The position numbers and the translations under genes are program-made. A stretch of 64,000 nt of DNA from Lacisediminihabitans sp046156175 (GTDB lineage Bacteria; Actinomycetota; Actinomycetes; Actinomycetales; Microbacteriaceae), in contig NZ_JAYLVL010000002.1 in the NCBI RefSeq assembly GCF_046156175.1, positions 1 to 64,000 on the forward strand, given 5' to 3'. Positions 51,841 through 60,987 of this stretch are shown here, piece after piece. Within the stretch, counting starts at the first letter, position 1. Each line of letters opens with the position of its first letter. A model generated the notes under the pieces. It saw only the letters and a list, made by a program, of their open reading frames with translations. It did not search any database and was not told the origin of the DNA.

Positions 51841-52508
51841 AAGCGGTAGCCCAGCCCGCGAACGGTCAGCAGCATCCTCGGGTCGGAGGGCTCCTTCTCG
51901 ATCTTCGACCGGATGCGCTTGATGTGCACGTCGAGCGTCTTGGTGTCGCCGAAGTAGTCCGAGCCCCACACACGGTCGATCAGCTGGCCGCGGGTGAGCA
52001 CCCGGCCGGAGTTGCGGAGAAGCACCTCGAGGAGCTCGTATTCCTTCAGCGGCATAGCCGTGTCCACCCCGCGCACGGCGACAGTGTGGCGGTCGACATC
52101 CATGCGAACATCGCCGGACTCGAGGATGGCGGTGTCGTCTTCGTCGGTCTCCACCCGGCGTCGCATGACGGCCCGGATGCGCGCGAGCAGCTCGCGGGTG
52201 GAGTACGGCTTGGTGACGTAGTCATCGGCGCCGAGCTCGAGTCCGACCACCACATCCACTTCGCTGTCCTTCGCGGTGAGCATGATGATCGGCACCTGGG
52301 ACCGCGTGCGGATCTCGCGGCAGACCTCGGTTCCGGCGATGCCGGGCAGCATGAGGTCGAGCAGGATGAGGTCGGCTCCGGCGCGGTCGAACTCCGCGAG
52401 GGCGGAGATTCCGTCGGCTGCAATGGAGGTCTCGTAGCCCTCACGACCGAGCAGGAAGGCGAGGGGCTCGCTCAGGGAGGGTTCGTCTTCGACGATCAGG
52501 ATGCGCAA
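51831..52508 (-). CDS. regX3: Response regulator RegX3
   Basis: The 225-residue OmpR-family regulator has receiver motifs ILIVEDEPSL, phospho-Asp in LILLDLMLPG, LTAKD and DYVTKPYS, and a winged helix ending LLTVRGLGYRFEP. It follows senX3 with one base between. In mycobacteria RegX3 controls the phosphate-starvation response. Phosphate control is supported by the adjacent phoU and the PHO-box-like repeat. Confidence 0.94.
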   Translation of the reverse strand: MRILIVEDEPSLSEPLAFLLGREGYETSIAADGISALAEFDRAGADLILLDLMLPGIAGTEVCREIRTRSQVPIIMLTAKDSEVDVVVGLELGADDYVTKPYSTRELLARIRAVMRRRVETDEDDTAILESGDVRMDVDRHTVAVRGVDTAMPLKEYELLEVLLRNSGRVLTRGQLIDRVWGSDYFGDTKTLDVHIKRIRSKIEKEPSDPRMLLTVRGLGYRFEP

Positions 52509-52509
52509 C

Positions 52510-53661
52510 TCAAGCCTCTTTCAGGGATGCAGCCGTGGCGTGGGACGCTTCGGGCAGGCGGATGGTGAAGGTCGAACCGTTTCCGGGCTGTGACCAGACG
52601 CGGATGTCGCCGCCGTGATTCTGCACGACGTGCTTGACGATGCTGAGGCCGAGCCCCGATCCCCCGGTGTGGCGTGAGCGAGCCGGATCGATGCGGAAGA
52701 AGCGCTCGAACACGCGGTCGAGTTCGTCATCGGGAATGCCGATGCCCTGGTCGGTGACGGCGATCTCGACGATGCCGTCGGCGTTGCTCACGCCGACGCC
52801 CACCCGGGAGCCCTTGGGCGAATACTGGATCGCGTTGGCGATGAGGTTGTGCAGGGCGACGGCGAGCAGCGGCTCGTCGCCGTAGACCTCCGCGCCGGCG
52901 TCTCCCCCGCTGACGATGGTGACTCGGCTGGACTCCGCCGCCACCCGGTTCTGGTCGATCGCAAGGGCCACCACGTGGTCGATCTCCACGACGTGGGGGC
53001 TGGTGAGGGCATCCGCCGCCTGCAAGCGGGACAGCTCGATGATCTCCTGGGTGATGCGGGCGAGACGATCCGCCTCCTTGGTGAGCCTCTTGGCGAAGCG
53101 GCGCACCTGGTCCGGATCGTCGGAGGCCGCCTGCAGTGCTTCGGCGAGAAGGCCGACCGCGCCGATCGGGGTCTTGAGTTCGTGGCTGATGTTGGCCACG
53201 AAGTCCCGCCGCACCTCGTCGAGGCGATAGGACTCGGTGCGGTCCTCTGCGAGCAGCAGGATGTATCGGGCACCCAAGCGCGCGACCCGCACGAAGAGGT
53301 AGATGTTCGCGTCGCCGAAGGGGCCGCGAGAGAGCTCGAGCTCCTGCGTGATCGGTTCGCCGTATCGACGGACGCGATCGACGATGGTCACGAGTTCCGG
53401 ATGCACGAGAGCCTGGTTCCAGACGAGACCGAAGGCCATCGCTCCCGGGCTTGCCTTCACCACGGTGTTCGAGGGATCGAGCACGATCCCGGCGGACTCG
53501 AGGGCCTCGATCACCTGGTCGACACCGTCGGGCACCGCGGTACTCACCACCGCCACGGCACGCTGCCCGCGATGGGCGGAGGCGACGAGCAGCGCCGTGA
53601 CGCCAACGCCGACGGCGACACCGAAAGCCAGCGCGAGCGGCACCAGCAGGGCGGAGTCCAT
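52510..53661 (-). CDS. senX3: Sensor histidine kinase SenX3
   Basis: The 383-residue kinase has one N-terminal transmembrane helix (about 5-28), a PAS-like domain (GIVLDPSNTVVKASPGAMAFGLV), HisKA with FVANISHELKTPIGAVG, and HATPase with NLIANAIQYSPKGS, DQGIGIPDDELDRVFERFF and GGSGLGLSIVKHV. It phosphorylates RegX3 when phosphate is low. ATG 53661 places the transmembrane helix at the N-terminus; the longer frame to 53724 is rejected. Confidence 0.94.
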   Translation of the reverse strand: MDSALLVPLALAFGVAVGVGVTALLVASAHRGQRAVAVVSTAVPDGVDQVIEALESAGIVLDPSNTVVKASPGAMAFGLVWNQALVHPELVTIVDRVRRYGEPITQELELSRGPFGDANIYLFVRVARLGARYILLLAEDRTESYRLDEVRRDFVANISHELKTPIGAVGLLAEALQAASDDPDQVRRFAKRLTKEADRLARITQEIIELSRLQAADALTSPHVVEIDHVVALAIDQNRVAAESSRVTIVSGGDAGAEVYGDEPLLAVALHNLIANAIQYSPKGSRVGVGVSNADGIVEIAVTDQGIGIPDDELDRVFERFFRIDPARSRHTGGSGLGLSIVKHVVQNHGGDIRVWSQPGNGSTFTIRLPEASHATAASLKEA

Positions 53662-53734
53662 AGCCACTAGATTAGTTACATCTGGGGGCCCGGCTCGCGC
53701 CCGTGTGGCAGCAGGCTCCGGCACTTGGCGTGTT

Positions 53735-53767
53735 GTTCAGGTGCGGTTCCCCCGCTGTTCACCTGCG
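53735..53767 (+). promoter_or_regulatory. PHO-box-like triple 11-bp direct repeat
   Basis: Three units of exactly 11 bp start with GTTC: gttcaggtgcg, gttcccccgct and gttcacctgcg. This is the architecture of PhoP/RegX3-type PHO boxes in actinomycetes (11-bp direct repeats of a GTTCACC-like core). It lies between divergent senX3 and phoU, 64 bp before phoU, so RegX3 may control both. Confidence 0.72.
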
Positions 53768-53830
53768 CGGGGCAGGGTTGCAGCAGAACTGTGCGGGAAT
53801 CGAAGACTCGCAGCGAAAGGGACGTGAACG

Positions 53831-54484
53831 ATGCGCGAGGTATTCCAGCAGGAACTGGCGGAGGTGCAGGAGCGCCTCGTCGAGATCGCTACCCTCGTGG
53901 AGACGTCGATCGACAACGCCACCCGTGCGTTCAATGAATCGAACGTGTCACTCGCCGAGGCCGTCATCGCCGACGACAGCAAGATCGACGAAGCGGCCAT
54001 CGCCCTCGACGAGCTGGCCATCAACATCCTGGCCCGCCAGCAGCCGGTAGCCCGCGACCTGCGCATTGTCGTGAGCGCCCTGCGCATCAGCGCCTCACTC
54101 GAGCGCATGGGCGACATGTCGGAGCACATCGCTCAGCTGGCCCGCTACCGCTTTCCCGACAAAGTGGTGCCGAAGTCCCTTCGCACCACGTTCGCCGAAC
54201 TCGGCCATCTCGATGTTCAGATCGCGCGCAAGCTCACCCAGTTGCTTCGCACCGAAGACGTGCGCATCGCCGAGGAGATCCGCAACGACGACGACCGCAT
54301 CGACGCGCTGCACCTGAGCGTGTTCGACAAGGTGCTCGGCGAGACCTGGAAGGGTGCGGCCGTCGACACTGTGGATGCCACTCTCGCGTCGCGTTACCAC
54401 GAACGGTTCGCCGACCACGCGGTCTCGATCGCGAAGAAGGTGCAGTACCTGGCTACCGGCGACTGGGTGGCCGCGGAACTGTAA
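53831..54484 (+). CDS. phoU: PhoU-family phosphate signalling regulator
   Basis: The 217-residue protein is two tandem PhoU three-helix bundles, with metal-binding-type motifs (LEVETSID-like ATLVETSIDNATRAF, DELAINILARQQPVARDLRIVVSALRISASLERMGDMSEHIA). PhoU links the Pst transporter to the sensor kinase and dampens phosphate-starvation signalling. It is divergent from senX3-regX3. Confidence 0.95.
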   Translation: MREVFQQELAEVQERLVEIATLVETSIDNATRAFNESNVSLAEAVIADDSKIDEAAIALDELAINILARQQPVARDLRIVVSALRISASLERMGDMSEHIAQLARYRFPDKVVPKSLRTTFAELGHLDVQIARKLTQLLRTEDVRIAEEIRNDDDRIDALHLSVFDKVLGETWKGAAVDTVDATLASRYHERFADHAVSIAKKVQYLATGDWVAAEL

Positions 54485-54597
54485 TCCGCGCCGGCGCGGG
54501 AATTCCTCTTGCGCCTCGACCGATTCCCGTCCTCAGGACCACCGCGCTGTGGGAACGGTGCGGTGGCCGGAAGAACGGCTGACGGTCGAGTGCGGCG

Positions 54598-55341
54598 CTA
54601 CTTCTTGCCCTGCGCCGCCACTGCTGCCGCACCCGCGGCCGCAGCCTCGGGGTCGAGGTACTCGCCGGGCTTCACCGGCGCGAAGGTCTCGTCGAGCGTG
54701 TAGACCAGTGGGATGCCGGTCGGGATGTTCAGTTCGGCGATAGCGTCGTCCGCGATGTGGTCGAGGTGCTTCACCAGCGCGCGCAGCGAGTTGCCGTGCG
54801 CGGTGACGAGCACGATCTTTCCCGCGGCGAGGTCGACCGTGATGTCGGAGTGCCAGTACGGAAGCATCCGGTCGATGACCAGTTTGAGGGATTCGGTTCG
54901 CGGCAGGTCGTCGCCGAGGCCGGCGTAGCGCGGATCATGAGCCTGTGAGAATTCGCTGTCGTCGTCGAGCGGCGGCGGCGGAACATCGAAGGACCGGCGC
55001 CAGGTCATGAACTGCTCCTGGCCGTACTCGGCGAGGGTCTGCGCCTTGTCCTTGCCCTGCAGGGCACCATAGTGACGCTCGTTGAGGCGCCAGCTGCGCT
55101 TCACGTCGATCCAGTCCCGGTCGGCCACATCGAGCGCGATATCGGCGGTGTGGATGGCCCGCTTGAGAACGCTCGTGTACTGGATGTCGGGAAGGATGCC
55201 AGACTCCGCGAGAAGTTCGCCGGCCCGGTGGGCCTCGGTGCGTCCCACGTCGCTGAGGTCGACATCCACCCACCCGGTGAAGAGGTTCTTCTGGTTCCAG
55301 TCTGACTGGCCGTGGCGCAGGAGGATGAGCGTGTACGTCAT
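54598..55341 (-). CDS. gpmA: 2,3-bisphosphoglycerate-dependent phosphoglycerate mutase
   Basis: The 247-residue glycolytic enzyme interconverts 3- and 2-phosphoglycerate. It has the phospho-His motif LLRHGQSDWN, NLFTGWVDVDLS, RLNERHYGALQGKDK and the second His in VTAHGNSLRALV. An Ala-rich tail ends the protein. It is a single gene between phoU and a divergent methyltransferase gene. Confidence 0.97.
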   Translation of the reverse strand: MTYTLILLRHGQSDWNQKNLFTGWVDVDLSDVGRTEAHRAGELLAESGILPDIQYTSVLKRAIHTADIALDVADRDWIDVKRSWRLNERHYGALQGKDKAQTLAEYGQEQFMTWRRSFDVPPPPLDDDSEFSQAHDPRYAGLGDDLPRTESLKLVIDRMLPYWHSDITVDLAAGKIVLVTAHGNSLRALVKHLDHIADDAIAELNIPTGIPLVYTLDETFAPVKPGEYLDPEAAAAGAAAVAAQGKK

Positions 55342-55373
55342 GTCTCAACTCTAGCGAGCGGGATAATCGACGC

Positions 55374-56159
55374 ATGCCCATCGGTTCGATCACTCGTGGG
55401 ACCACCGGAACCAACCGGCTCCGCCGTGTCGACCGGTGGATCGCGGAGCTGCCGGCCTTCCGCCGCGCGGCCGATGCGCTCGTGGTCGACCTCGGCTACG
55501 GGGCATCCGCCACCACCACCCTCGAGCTGCACCAGAGGCTCTCCCGGGTACGGCCGCAGGTCGAGGTCGTCGGCCTAGAGATAGATCCGGCGCGGGTCGC
55601 GCTCGCGAGCATCTCCGCACGGGCGGGCGTGCGCTTCGCGCTCGGCGGATTCGAGGTGCCGCTGCCCGGTGAGCGCTCGGCCACGGTGATCCGCGCGCTC
55701 AACGTGCTTCGGCAGTACGACGAATCCGAGGTGCTCGCCGCGTGGCACCTGATGGTGTCGCGCCTCGAGCCCTTCGGAGTGCTCGTGGAGGGCACCTGCA
55801 ACGAAGTGGGCCGCGTCGCCAGCTGGGTGGATGTCACGGCCGAAGGTCCCCGCACCCTCACGGTGAGCCTGCGCCTCGCCGAGCTCGAACGACCGTCGAT
55901 CGTGGCGGAGCGACTCCCCAAGGTGCTGATTCATCGCAACGTGCCCGGGGAGGGGGTGCACGCGTTCCTGCGTGACCTCGATCGGCAGTGGCAGCTCAAC
56001 GCAGCCCTCTCGGTCTATGGCCCGTCCCAGCGGTGGATCGCCACAGCACAGGGCCTCGCGGATGCGGGCTGGCCGGTGCAGGGAGGCCGGTCCCGGTGGA
56101 AGCTCGGGGAGCTCACGGTGCTCTGGGAGGCAGTGGCACCCCAGGGCTTCGTCTGGTGA
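55374..56159 (+). CDS. Class I SAM-dependent methyltransferase-like protein
   Basis: The 261-residue protein has a SAM-binding loop (LVVDLGYGASATTTLEL) with the acidic second-strand residue in VVGLEIDPARV. The substrate is unknown; similar proteins beside gpmA or phoU are common in Microbacteriaceae. It is divergent from gpmA. Confidence 0.85.
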   Translation: MPIGSITRGTTGTNRLRRVDRWIAELPAFRRAADALVVDLGYGASATTTLELHQRLSRVRPQVEVVGLEIDPARVALASISARAGVRFALGGFEVPLPGERSATVIRALNVLRQYDESEVLAAWHLMVSRLEPFGVLVEGTCNEVGRVASWVDVTAEGPRTLTVSLRLAELERPSIVAERLPKVLIHRNVPGEGVHAFLRDLDRQWQLNAALSVYGPSQRWIATAQGLADAGWPVQGGRSRWKLGELTVLWEAVAPQGFVW

Positions 56160-56171
56160 CCGAGAGGGTCG

Positions 56172-57266
56172 TCACACCTCTGGCAGCAGAGCTCGAGCCT
56201 TCTCGGCCGGCAGGTCCGCGGCCGTCAGCAGGTCGACGAGCAGAGGTCGCATCATCAGGATCACCACGGAATCGGTGACGGGCGCGCCGGCGACGACGGT
56301 GTCGGGGCGAAGCCGTTCGGCAACGGCCACGAGTCCGACCCGCGCCGTGTCGGCGAGCAGAGGATCGTCGAGGCTCTGCCCGAGCAACTCCACCGAGGTG
56401 CCGAGGCTCGCCATGATCGAGGCGATCCCGGGTCTCGGCGCACCATCGCGCACCAGGAAGTCGATGCGCCGGGCGATCACCCGAAGGTTGCGGGTGGCGA
56501 GATCCATGCCGCGGAGGACGCGCGTCTGCGCGAGCAGATCCGGGCGCCGACGGCGCAGGAACGGCGAGATCCGGGCGATCGCGGCGGCGGAGTCGAGGGA
56601 TGCCGCCCAACTGTCGATGACCGGCTGGGTCGTGCGCAGTCGCTCGAGGGCATGCTCTGCGGAGGGCTCGTCCGCCCGCTCCAGCGCGAAGACCAGGGAA
56701 TCCAGCGCCCCGTTGAGCGACGCGAAAAGGCGCCGGGCATCCTGACGTGCGAGCCGTCGGGGATCCCGGGGCACCAGGGCCGTGACGAGGAGCGCGACGA
56801 TCCCCGCGATGATTCCGTCGATGCTGCGCACGAAGGGGCCACCGGCGGGGACGGGCAACAACATGACGAGCATCGATTGGACGCCGGCGGCAACCGCGAA
56901 GGCATTGCTCGGCGAGAGGGCGCGCGCCACGACCAGGGTCAGCATCAGCACGAGCGCGACCTGCCAGAGCCCCTGACCCACCGTGAGGAGCAACGCCTCG
57001 CTGAGCACGATGCCGATGACGATGCCGATCGCCGTCTCGAGCACCCGAACGGGGCGGGCATCCCGCACGAAGCCGAGGCTCGAGATGGTGACGGTGACCG
57101 CGAGCAGCGGCACCGCGTGTCCGAGAAGGTAGTGCGCCACCGCGTAGGAGGTCGAGGAAGCGATGACGATCTGCAACGCCGGCACGATCGATTCGACCGT
57201 TCGCCGGCCCGACGATCTCAGATCGAACACCTGTGGCACGACCGAGCGCACCCTGCCCGTCTGCAT
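56172..57266 (-). CDS. FUSC-family membrane protein (aromatic acid exporter-like)
   Basis: The 364-residue protein has about six transmembrane helices in its first half (IVIASSTSYAVAHYLLGHAVPLLAVTVTIS..., VLETAIGIVIGIVLSEALL) and a cytoplasmic helical C-terminal half. This is the single-module FUSC/YccS-type layout. It is the last gene of the minus-strand operon starting at 59374. The substrate is unknown. Confidence 0.88.
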   Translation of the reverse strand: MQTGRVRSVVPQVFDLRSSGRRTVESIVPALQIVIASSTSYAVAHYLLGHAVPLLAVTVTISSLGFVRDARPVRVLETAIGIVIGIVLSEALLLTVGQGLWQVALVLMLTLVVARALSPSNAFAVAAGVQSMLVMLLPVPAGGPFVRSIDGIIAGIVALLVTALVPRDPRRLARQDARRLFASLNGALDSLVFALERADEPSAEHALERLRTTQPVIDSWAASLDSAAAIARISPFLRRRRPDLLAQTRVLRGMDLATRNLRVIARRIDFLVRDGAPRPGIASIMASLGTSVELLGQSLDDPLLADTARVGLVAVAERLRPDTVVAGAPVTDSVVILMMRPLLVDLLTAADLPAEKARALLPEV

Positions 57267-57282
57267 CGTCAGCGCTCGCTCC

Positions 57283-58386
57283 CTAGCGGGGAATCGCGCC
57301 GAGACGGGGAAGCCGTGGCACGTTCGCCGCGGCCCCGGCTTCCGGGGGCACGACGATCTCCTGGGCCGCGGGCACCAGGATGCCCTCAGACCGCACCGCG
57401 AGCTCGGCGAGGGGGTCGGCGGTGCGCTTAACCACCGCGAGCGCGATCGGTCCCAGCTCGAAATGACGGGCAGCGGATGTCACCGAGCCGACAGTCTTCT
57501 CGCCGAGAAGCACCTCGTCCCCCGGCGACGGCAGCACGGAGTCAGAGCCGTCGAGATGCAGCATCACGAGGCGACGCGGAGGGTGCCCGAGGTTGTGAAC
57601 CTTGGCGACGGTCTCCTGTCCGCGATAGCAGCCCTTGCTGAGGTGCACGGCCGAGCGGAGCCAGTCGAGCTCGTGGGGGATCGTCTTCTCGTCGCCCTCG
57701 GTCGCCAGCCGCGGCCGCCAGGCCGCGATCCGCAGTGCCTCGAGCGCGAGGAAACCCGCGAGCGGAAGCTGGAGTTCGGGCAGAGCAGCGCGGGGAATGA
57801 GCACCTCGCTGTAGGTCCACTCCTCGGAAGGGTGATGATCCACGGCGGCATACTGCCAGCCTCCGGCAGCCACCACCGACCAGGGGTCGATCCAGACGAG
57901 TGGCACTCCGTTCGGAGAGGCGACCAGGATCTCCGGGGACCCGAGCGTGCCGATGGTGGCGAACTCGGCGGTGCGGTCGCGCACCTCTACCCGCAACATG
58001 AACACCATCTTCGAGAGCCAGGCGAACAGTCCTGGCGCTTCCTCGCGTTCCAGCAACAGCCACAGTTCCACGCCGTCGTCGAGCAGTCGCACCGCGTATT
58101 CGAGCCGGCCCGTCGCATCCAGGAGCAGCGTCTCGCTCGACTGTCCCGGCTTCAGGTCGGTGACGCTCTGGGAGGTGAGTGAGTTGATCCAGCTGAGCCG
58201 GTCGACCCCGGAGATGGACAGAACGGCCCGGTGGGACAGGTCAACCACGGCCTCGCCCGCGGCGAGCGAACGCTGTTCCGCGAGGGGATTACCGTAATGA
58301 GCGGCGACGCCGGCGTCGGTCCCCATGCCGTCGACCGCACCCGGGCGCTCGAGCTCACTCAAGGCGGGCCAGCCGTCCGGAGGCAT
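57283..58386 (-). CDS. ygfZ: YgfZ/GcvT-family folate-binding protein
   Basis: The 367-residue protein has the GcvT-like fold and the YgfZ signature KGCYRGQETVAKVHNLGH near 255-270, including the redox-related Cys. YgfZ proteins bind folate and help maintain iron-sulfur enzymes. Its start overlaps the FABP gene by 32 bp, an arrangement conserved in actinomycetes. Confidence 0.93.
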   Translation of the reverse strand: MPPDGWPALSELERPGAVDGMGTDAGVAAHYGNPLAEQRSLAAGEAVVDLSHRAVLSISGVDRLSWINSLTSQSVTDLKPGQSSETLLLDATGRLEYAVRLLDDGVELWLLLEREEAPGLFAWLSKMVFMLRVEVRDRTAEFATIGTLGSPEILVASPNGVPLVWIDPWSVVAAGGWQYAAVDHHPSEEWTYSEVLIPRAALPELQLPLAGFLALEALRIAAWRPRLATEGDEKTIPHELDWLRSAVHLSKGCYRGQETVAKVHNLGHPPRRLVMLHLDGSDSVLPSPGDEVLLGEKTVGSVTSAARHFELGPIALAVVKRTADPLAELAVRSEGILVPAAQEIVVPPEAGAAANVPRLPRLGAIPR

Positions 58387-58951
58387 GGGTGGCGAGTTCC
58401 TGTCCGAGCGCGGCGAGGTCCCACGCCCAGAGCATGTGATTGTCGACCAGCCCGCAGATGCGGGTCGAGGCGGTGTGCTCCTTGGAGGTGACGGACCGCA
58501 TCACGGCATCCGTCGCCAGGTCGATGCGGGGTCCCTTGACCTGCCCGACGTAGAGTTCGCTGACCCCGCCGGGATGAAGGATCGACACCTCGATGTCGAA
58601 CCCGTCCGAGGCGTTGCGCAGCGTCTCGACCGCGCGCGCGGTGGTGAATGGCTGGATGCCGACGCCCTGGAGCAGCCCGGGACCCGGGTCTCCTTCGGTC
58701 GCCTGGCGGCTCAGCCGCCAGTAGCCGGTCTCGGTGGCGAGCGGAGTGAGGTCGTCGTCGAGCAGCCAGGTGTAAGACGTGTAGTTGAGGTGGGGAAGCC
58801 CGTCATGGGTGAAGCTCATGCGGTGCCCGAACTCGTAGTTGCGGATCTCTTCCCCGACAGCGAAGTTGACCACGCCGGTACCCTCCCAGACCCCGATGAG
58901 CCACGAGAGCGGTACGAGTTCGGCGGGCAGGTTGACCGGTAGGTCGATCAC
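58355..58951 (-). CDS. FABP-family heme-binding beta-barrel protein (nitrobindin-like)
   Basis: The 198-residue protein has the nitrobindin/THAP4-like beta barrel: LSWLIGVWEGTGVV at the start (GxWxGxG motif), GYWRLSRQATEG, and the C-terminal MLWAWDLAALGQELATH. Bacterial members bind ferric heme and may act in nitrogen or oxygen species chemistry. It precedes ygfZ, with overlap, suggesting joint function. Confidence 0.9.
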   Translation of the reverse strand: MIDLPVNLPAELVPLSWLIGVWEGTGVVNFAVGEEIRNYEFGHRMSFTHDGLPHLNYTSYTWLLDDDLTPLATETGYWRLSRQATEGDPGPGLLQGVGIQPFTTARAVETLRNASDGFDIEVSILHPGGVSELYVGQVKGPRIDLATDAVMRSVTSKEHTASTRICGLVDNHMLWAWDLAALGQELATHASGRLARLE

Positions 58952-58963
58952 AGCGTCCCTCTA

Positions 58964-59074
58964 CTAGCGCTGGCCGCGGAAGAGGTTGAACAGCACCACC
59001 ACGGAGACATAGCCGATGGCCAGAGTGGCGAGGATCAGCAGGCCGATGAAGAACAGCTCAAGACCGAGGTACAT
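58964..59074 (-). CDS. 36-residue transmembrane microprotein
   Basis: A 37-codon frame runs from ATG 59074 to TAG 58966-58964. The product starts MYLGLELFFIGLLILATL and ends FNLFRGQR: a single long transmembrane helix with a short basic C-terminus. GGAT precedes the ATG. It lies 10 bp after the upstream membrane-protein gene and 13 bp before the FABP gene, so it is an integral operon member too short for ordinary ORF cut-offs. Function unknown. Confidence 0.8.
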   Translation of the reverse strand: MYLGLELFFIGLLILATLAIGYVSVVVLFNLFRGQR

Positions 59075-59083
59075 GATTCGATT

Positions 59084-59374
59084 CTATCCGGCGCTGAGCT
59101 GCAGAATGCCCAGCACGAGGGTCGCGACGCCGAGAATCACCACCGAGCCGCCGAGACAGGCCATCATGCGGTCGACGAGACCCTCTTTCTGCACGATCGC
59201 GAGCTGGATGCAGAAGGTGAGCAGCACGTCGGCGGCGAGCACGAACGGCACCCAGTCGAGGTAGTGCGCCCGCGGTACGAGCAGCCCGATGAGCACGGAG
59301 CCAACGACGGCGACGGACCAGACCGGGACGACGCTCGTGAGGGTGAGGCGAGTGGCGGGCTGGTCGATGGTCAC
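59084..59374 (-). CDS. Small four-helix membrane protein
   Basis: The 96-residue protein has three or four transmembrane helices (VPVWSVAVVGSVLIGLLV, LDWVPFVLAADVLLTFCIQ, LGGSVVILGVATLVLGILQ). I do not recognise a characterised family, but similar proteins head the FABP-YgfZ operon in related actinomycetes. It is divergent from glnR. Confidence 0.83.
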   Translation of the reverse strand: MTIDQPATRLTLTSVVPVWSVAVVGSVLIGLLVPRAHYLDWVPFVLAADVLLTFCIQLAIVQKEGLVDRMMACLGGSVVILGVATLVLGILQLSAG

Positions 59375-59452
59375 CTGCCCAATTCTGCCCTACCCGCGCC
59401 TGACGTGGCCTCCAAGTGCCTTTAGACTGTGGTTCGGCACTTGGAGGACTCG

Positions 59453-60145
59453 TTGGCGCAGCTGTTGATCCTGACTTCCGCCGTCAACAGCGATGTCTTG
59501 CCGGCCCTCGGACTACTCAGTCACCGGACCCGGCAGATTCCCGCCGAGCCGGCGTCGCTCATCACCGCGCCGAGTTGTGACCTGATCCTCGTGGATGCCC
59601 GGCAGGACCTCGCGAGCGCGAAGTCGCTCTGCAAGATCCTCAACACCACGGGTGTCAATGTGCCCCTCATGTTGATCCTCACCGAGGGCGGCCTCACGGC
59701 CGTCAGCGCGGACTGGGGTGTCGACGACGTGATCCTCGAGACCGCCGGCCCCGCAGAGGTCGATGCCCGCATCCGTCTCGTGGTGGGCCGCCAGGCCCTC
59801 GACAAGACCAGCAACAAGATCCACGCCTCCGGTGTCGTGATCGACGAAGCGAGCTATTCGGCGAAGGTGCACGGGCGGCCGCTCGACCTCACGTTCAAGG
59901 AATTCGAGTTGCTGCGCTTTCTCGCCACGCATCCGTCCCGCGTCTTCACCCGCGAGCAGCTGCTCAGCGAAGTCTGGGGCTACGACTATTTCGGTGGCAC
60001 CCGCACTGTCGACGTGCACGTGCGGCGCCTCCGGGCGAAGCTCGGCGACCTCGAGTCGCTGATCGGCACCGTGCGAAACGTGGGGTATCGCTTCAACGTG
60101 TATGAAGACGACACCGAGCGCCTTGCCCAGTCCGTCAATTCCTGA
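59453..60145 (+). CDS. glnR: Orphan response regulator GlnR
   Basis: The 230-residue protein has an atypical receiver domain (LILTSAVNSDVLPALGLLSHRT, CDLILVDARQD, GLTAVSADWGVDDVILETAGPAEVDARI) with one Asp and no full acidic pocket, so it probably acts without phosphorylation, and a winged helix (LTFKEFELLRFLATHPSRVFTREQLLSEVWGYDYFGGTRTVDVHVRRLRAKLG). This is the actinobacterial nitrogen regulator GlnR. TTG 59453 after GGAGGACTCG is the best start; an upstream frame is unneeded. Neighbouring mshD overlaps it by 44 bp. Confidence 0.93.
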   Translation: MAQLLILTSAVNSDVLPALGLLSHRTRQIPAEPASLITAPSCDLILVDARQDLASAKSLCKILNTTGVNVPLMLILTEGGLTAVSADWGVDDVILETAGPAEVDARIRLVVGRQALDKTSNKIHASGVVIDEASYSAKVHGRPLDLTFKEFELLRFLATHPSRVFTREQLLSEVWGYDYFGGTRTVDVHVRRLRAKLGDLESLIGTVRNVGYRFNVYEDDTERLAQSVNS

Positions 60146-60923
60146 GTTCCTCGCTCGTCTGATCGAGCGAGCCAGGGATGCCGACGGCCAGCCTCCCTTC
60201 TCCGACGGCGCGCTGGTCGAGCTGCGCACCGGCGCAAAGTCCCTGCTGGAACTCGAGCACGCCGCAGCCGTCTACTCCAGCACGGAGGCCGAGTTCGTCG
60301 TGGACCCCGCTCGGCGCGGTGCCGGAATCGGAACCCGGCTGCTCGACCAGCTCCTGGAGCGATGCGAGCCTTCCGTCAAGATCTGGGCACACGGCGACCA
60401 CCCGGCGGCACGCGCCCTCGCGGCCAGCCATCACCTCGTCGCGATGCGGGAACTCCACCAGCTGCGGATGCCGGTTCCCTTTCGCCCGGAAGTCGCGTCG
60501 GACTTCGACCGCTTCCGCCCCGGCGTCGATGAGGAGTCCTGGGTCGCGCTCAACGCGAAGGCCTTCGCCTTCCACCCCGAACAGGGTTCCGTGACGGTTG
60601 CCGACCTCGCCGAGCTGGAGGCAGAGCCGTGGTTCGAGGCCGACGACTTCATCGTGAGCCGCGACGGCGAGGGTCTCGCCGGCTACTGCTGGCTGAAGAT
60701 CGAAGACGGCATCGGTGAGTTCTACGTGGTGGGCGTCGATCCCGACCGGCAGGGTGAGGGGCTCGGCCGTCGGCTCATGGCCGCCGGCTTCGCGCGACTG
60801 GCCGACCGCGGCATCCGCACCGCCGCACTCTACGTGGAGTCCGACAACGAGCCGGCGATAGCGCTGTACCGCTCCCTGGGATTCACCGCGCATTCGGTCG
60901 ACATCCAGTACGCCCGCGCCTGA
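60102..60923 (+). CDS. mshD: Mycothiol synthase MshD
   Basis: The 273-residue enzyme has two GNAT domains. The first (FVVDPARRGAGIGTRLLDQL) and the second (VVGVDPDRQGEGLGRRLMAAGF, with ALYVESDNEPAIALYRSLGF) carry acetyl-CoA loops; the second is catalytic in known MshD. It acetylates Cys-GlcN-Ins in the last step of mycothiol synthesis. It starts inside glnR; this pairing is conserved. Confidence 0.94.
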   Translation: MKTTPSALPSPSIPEFLARLIERARDADGQPPFSDGALVELRTGAKSLLELEHAAAVYSSTEAEFVVDPARRGAGIGTRLLDQLLERCEPSVKIWAHGDHPAARALAASHHLVAMRELHQLRMPVPFRPEVASDFDRFRPGVDEESWVALNAKAFAFHPEQGSVTVADLAELEAEPWFEADDFIVSRDGEGLAGYCWLKIEDGIGEFYVVGVDPDRQGEGLGRRLMAAGFARLADRGIRTAALYVESDNEPAIALYRSLGFTAHSVDIQYARA

Positions 60924-60987
60924 GCCGTTTACCTGCAGTTAATGCACCTCGCGATGACGGCAACAGGCGAAGTGCGATGATTTAGGT

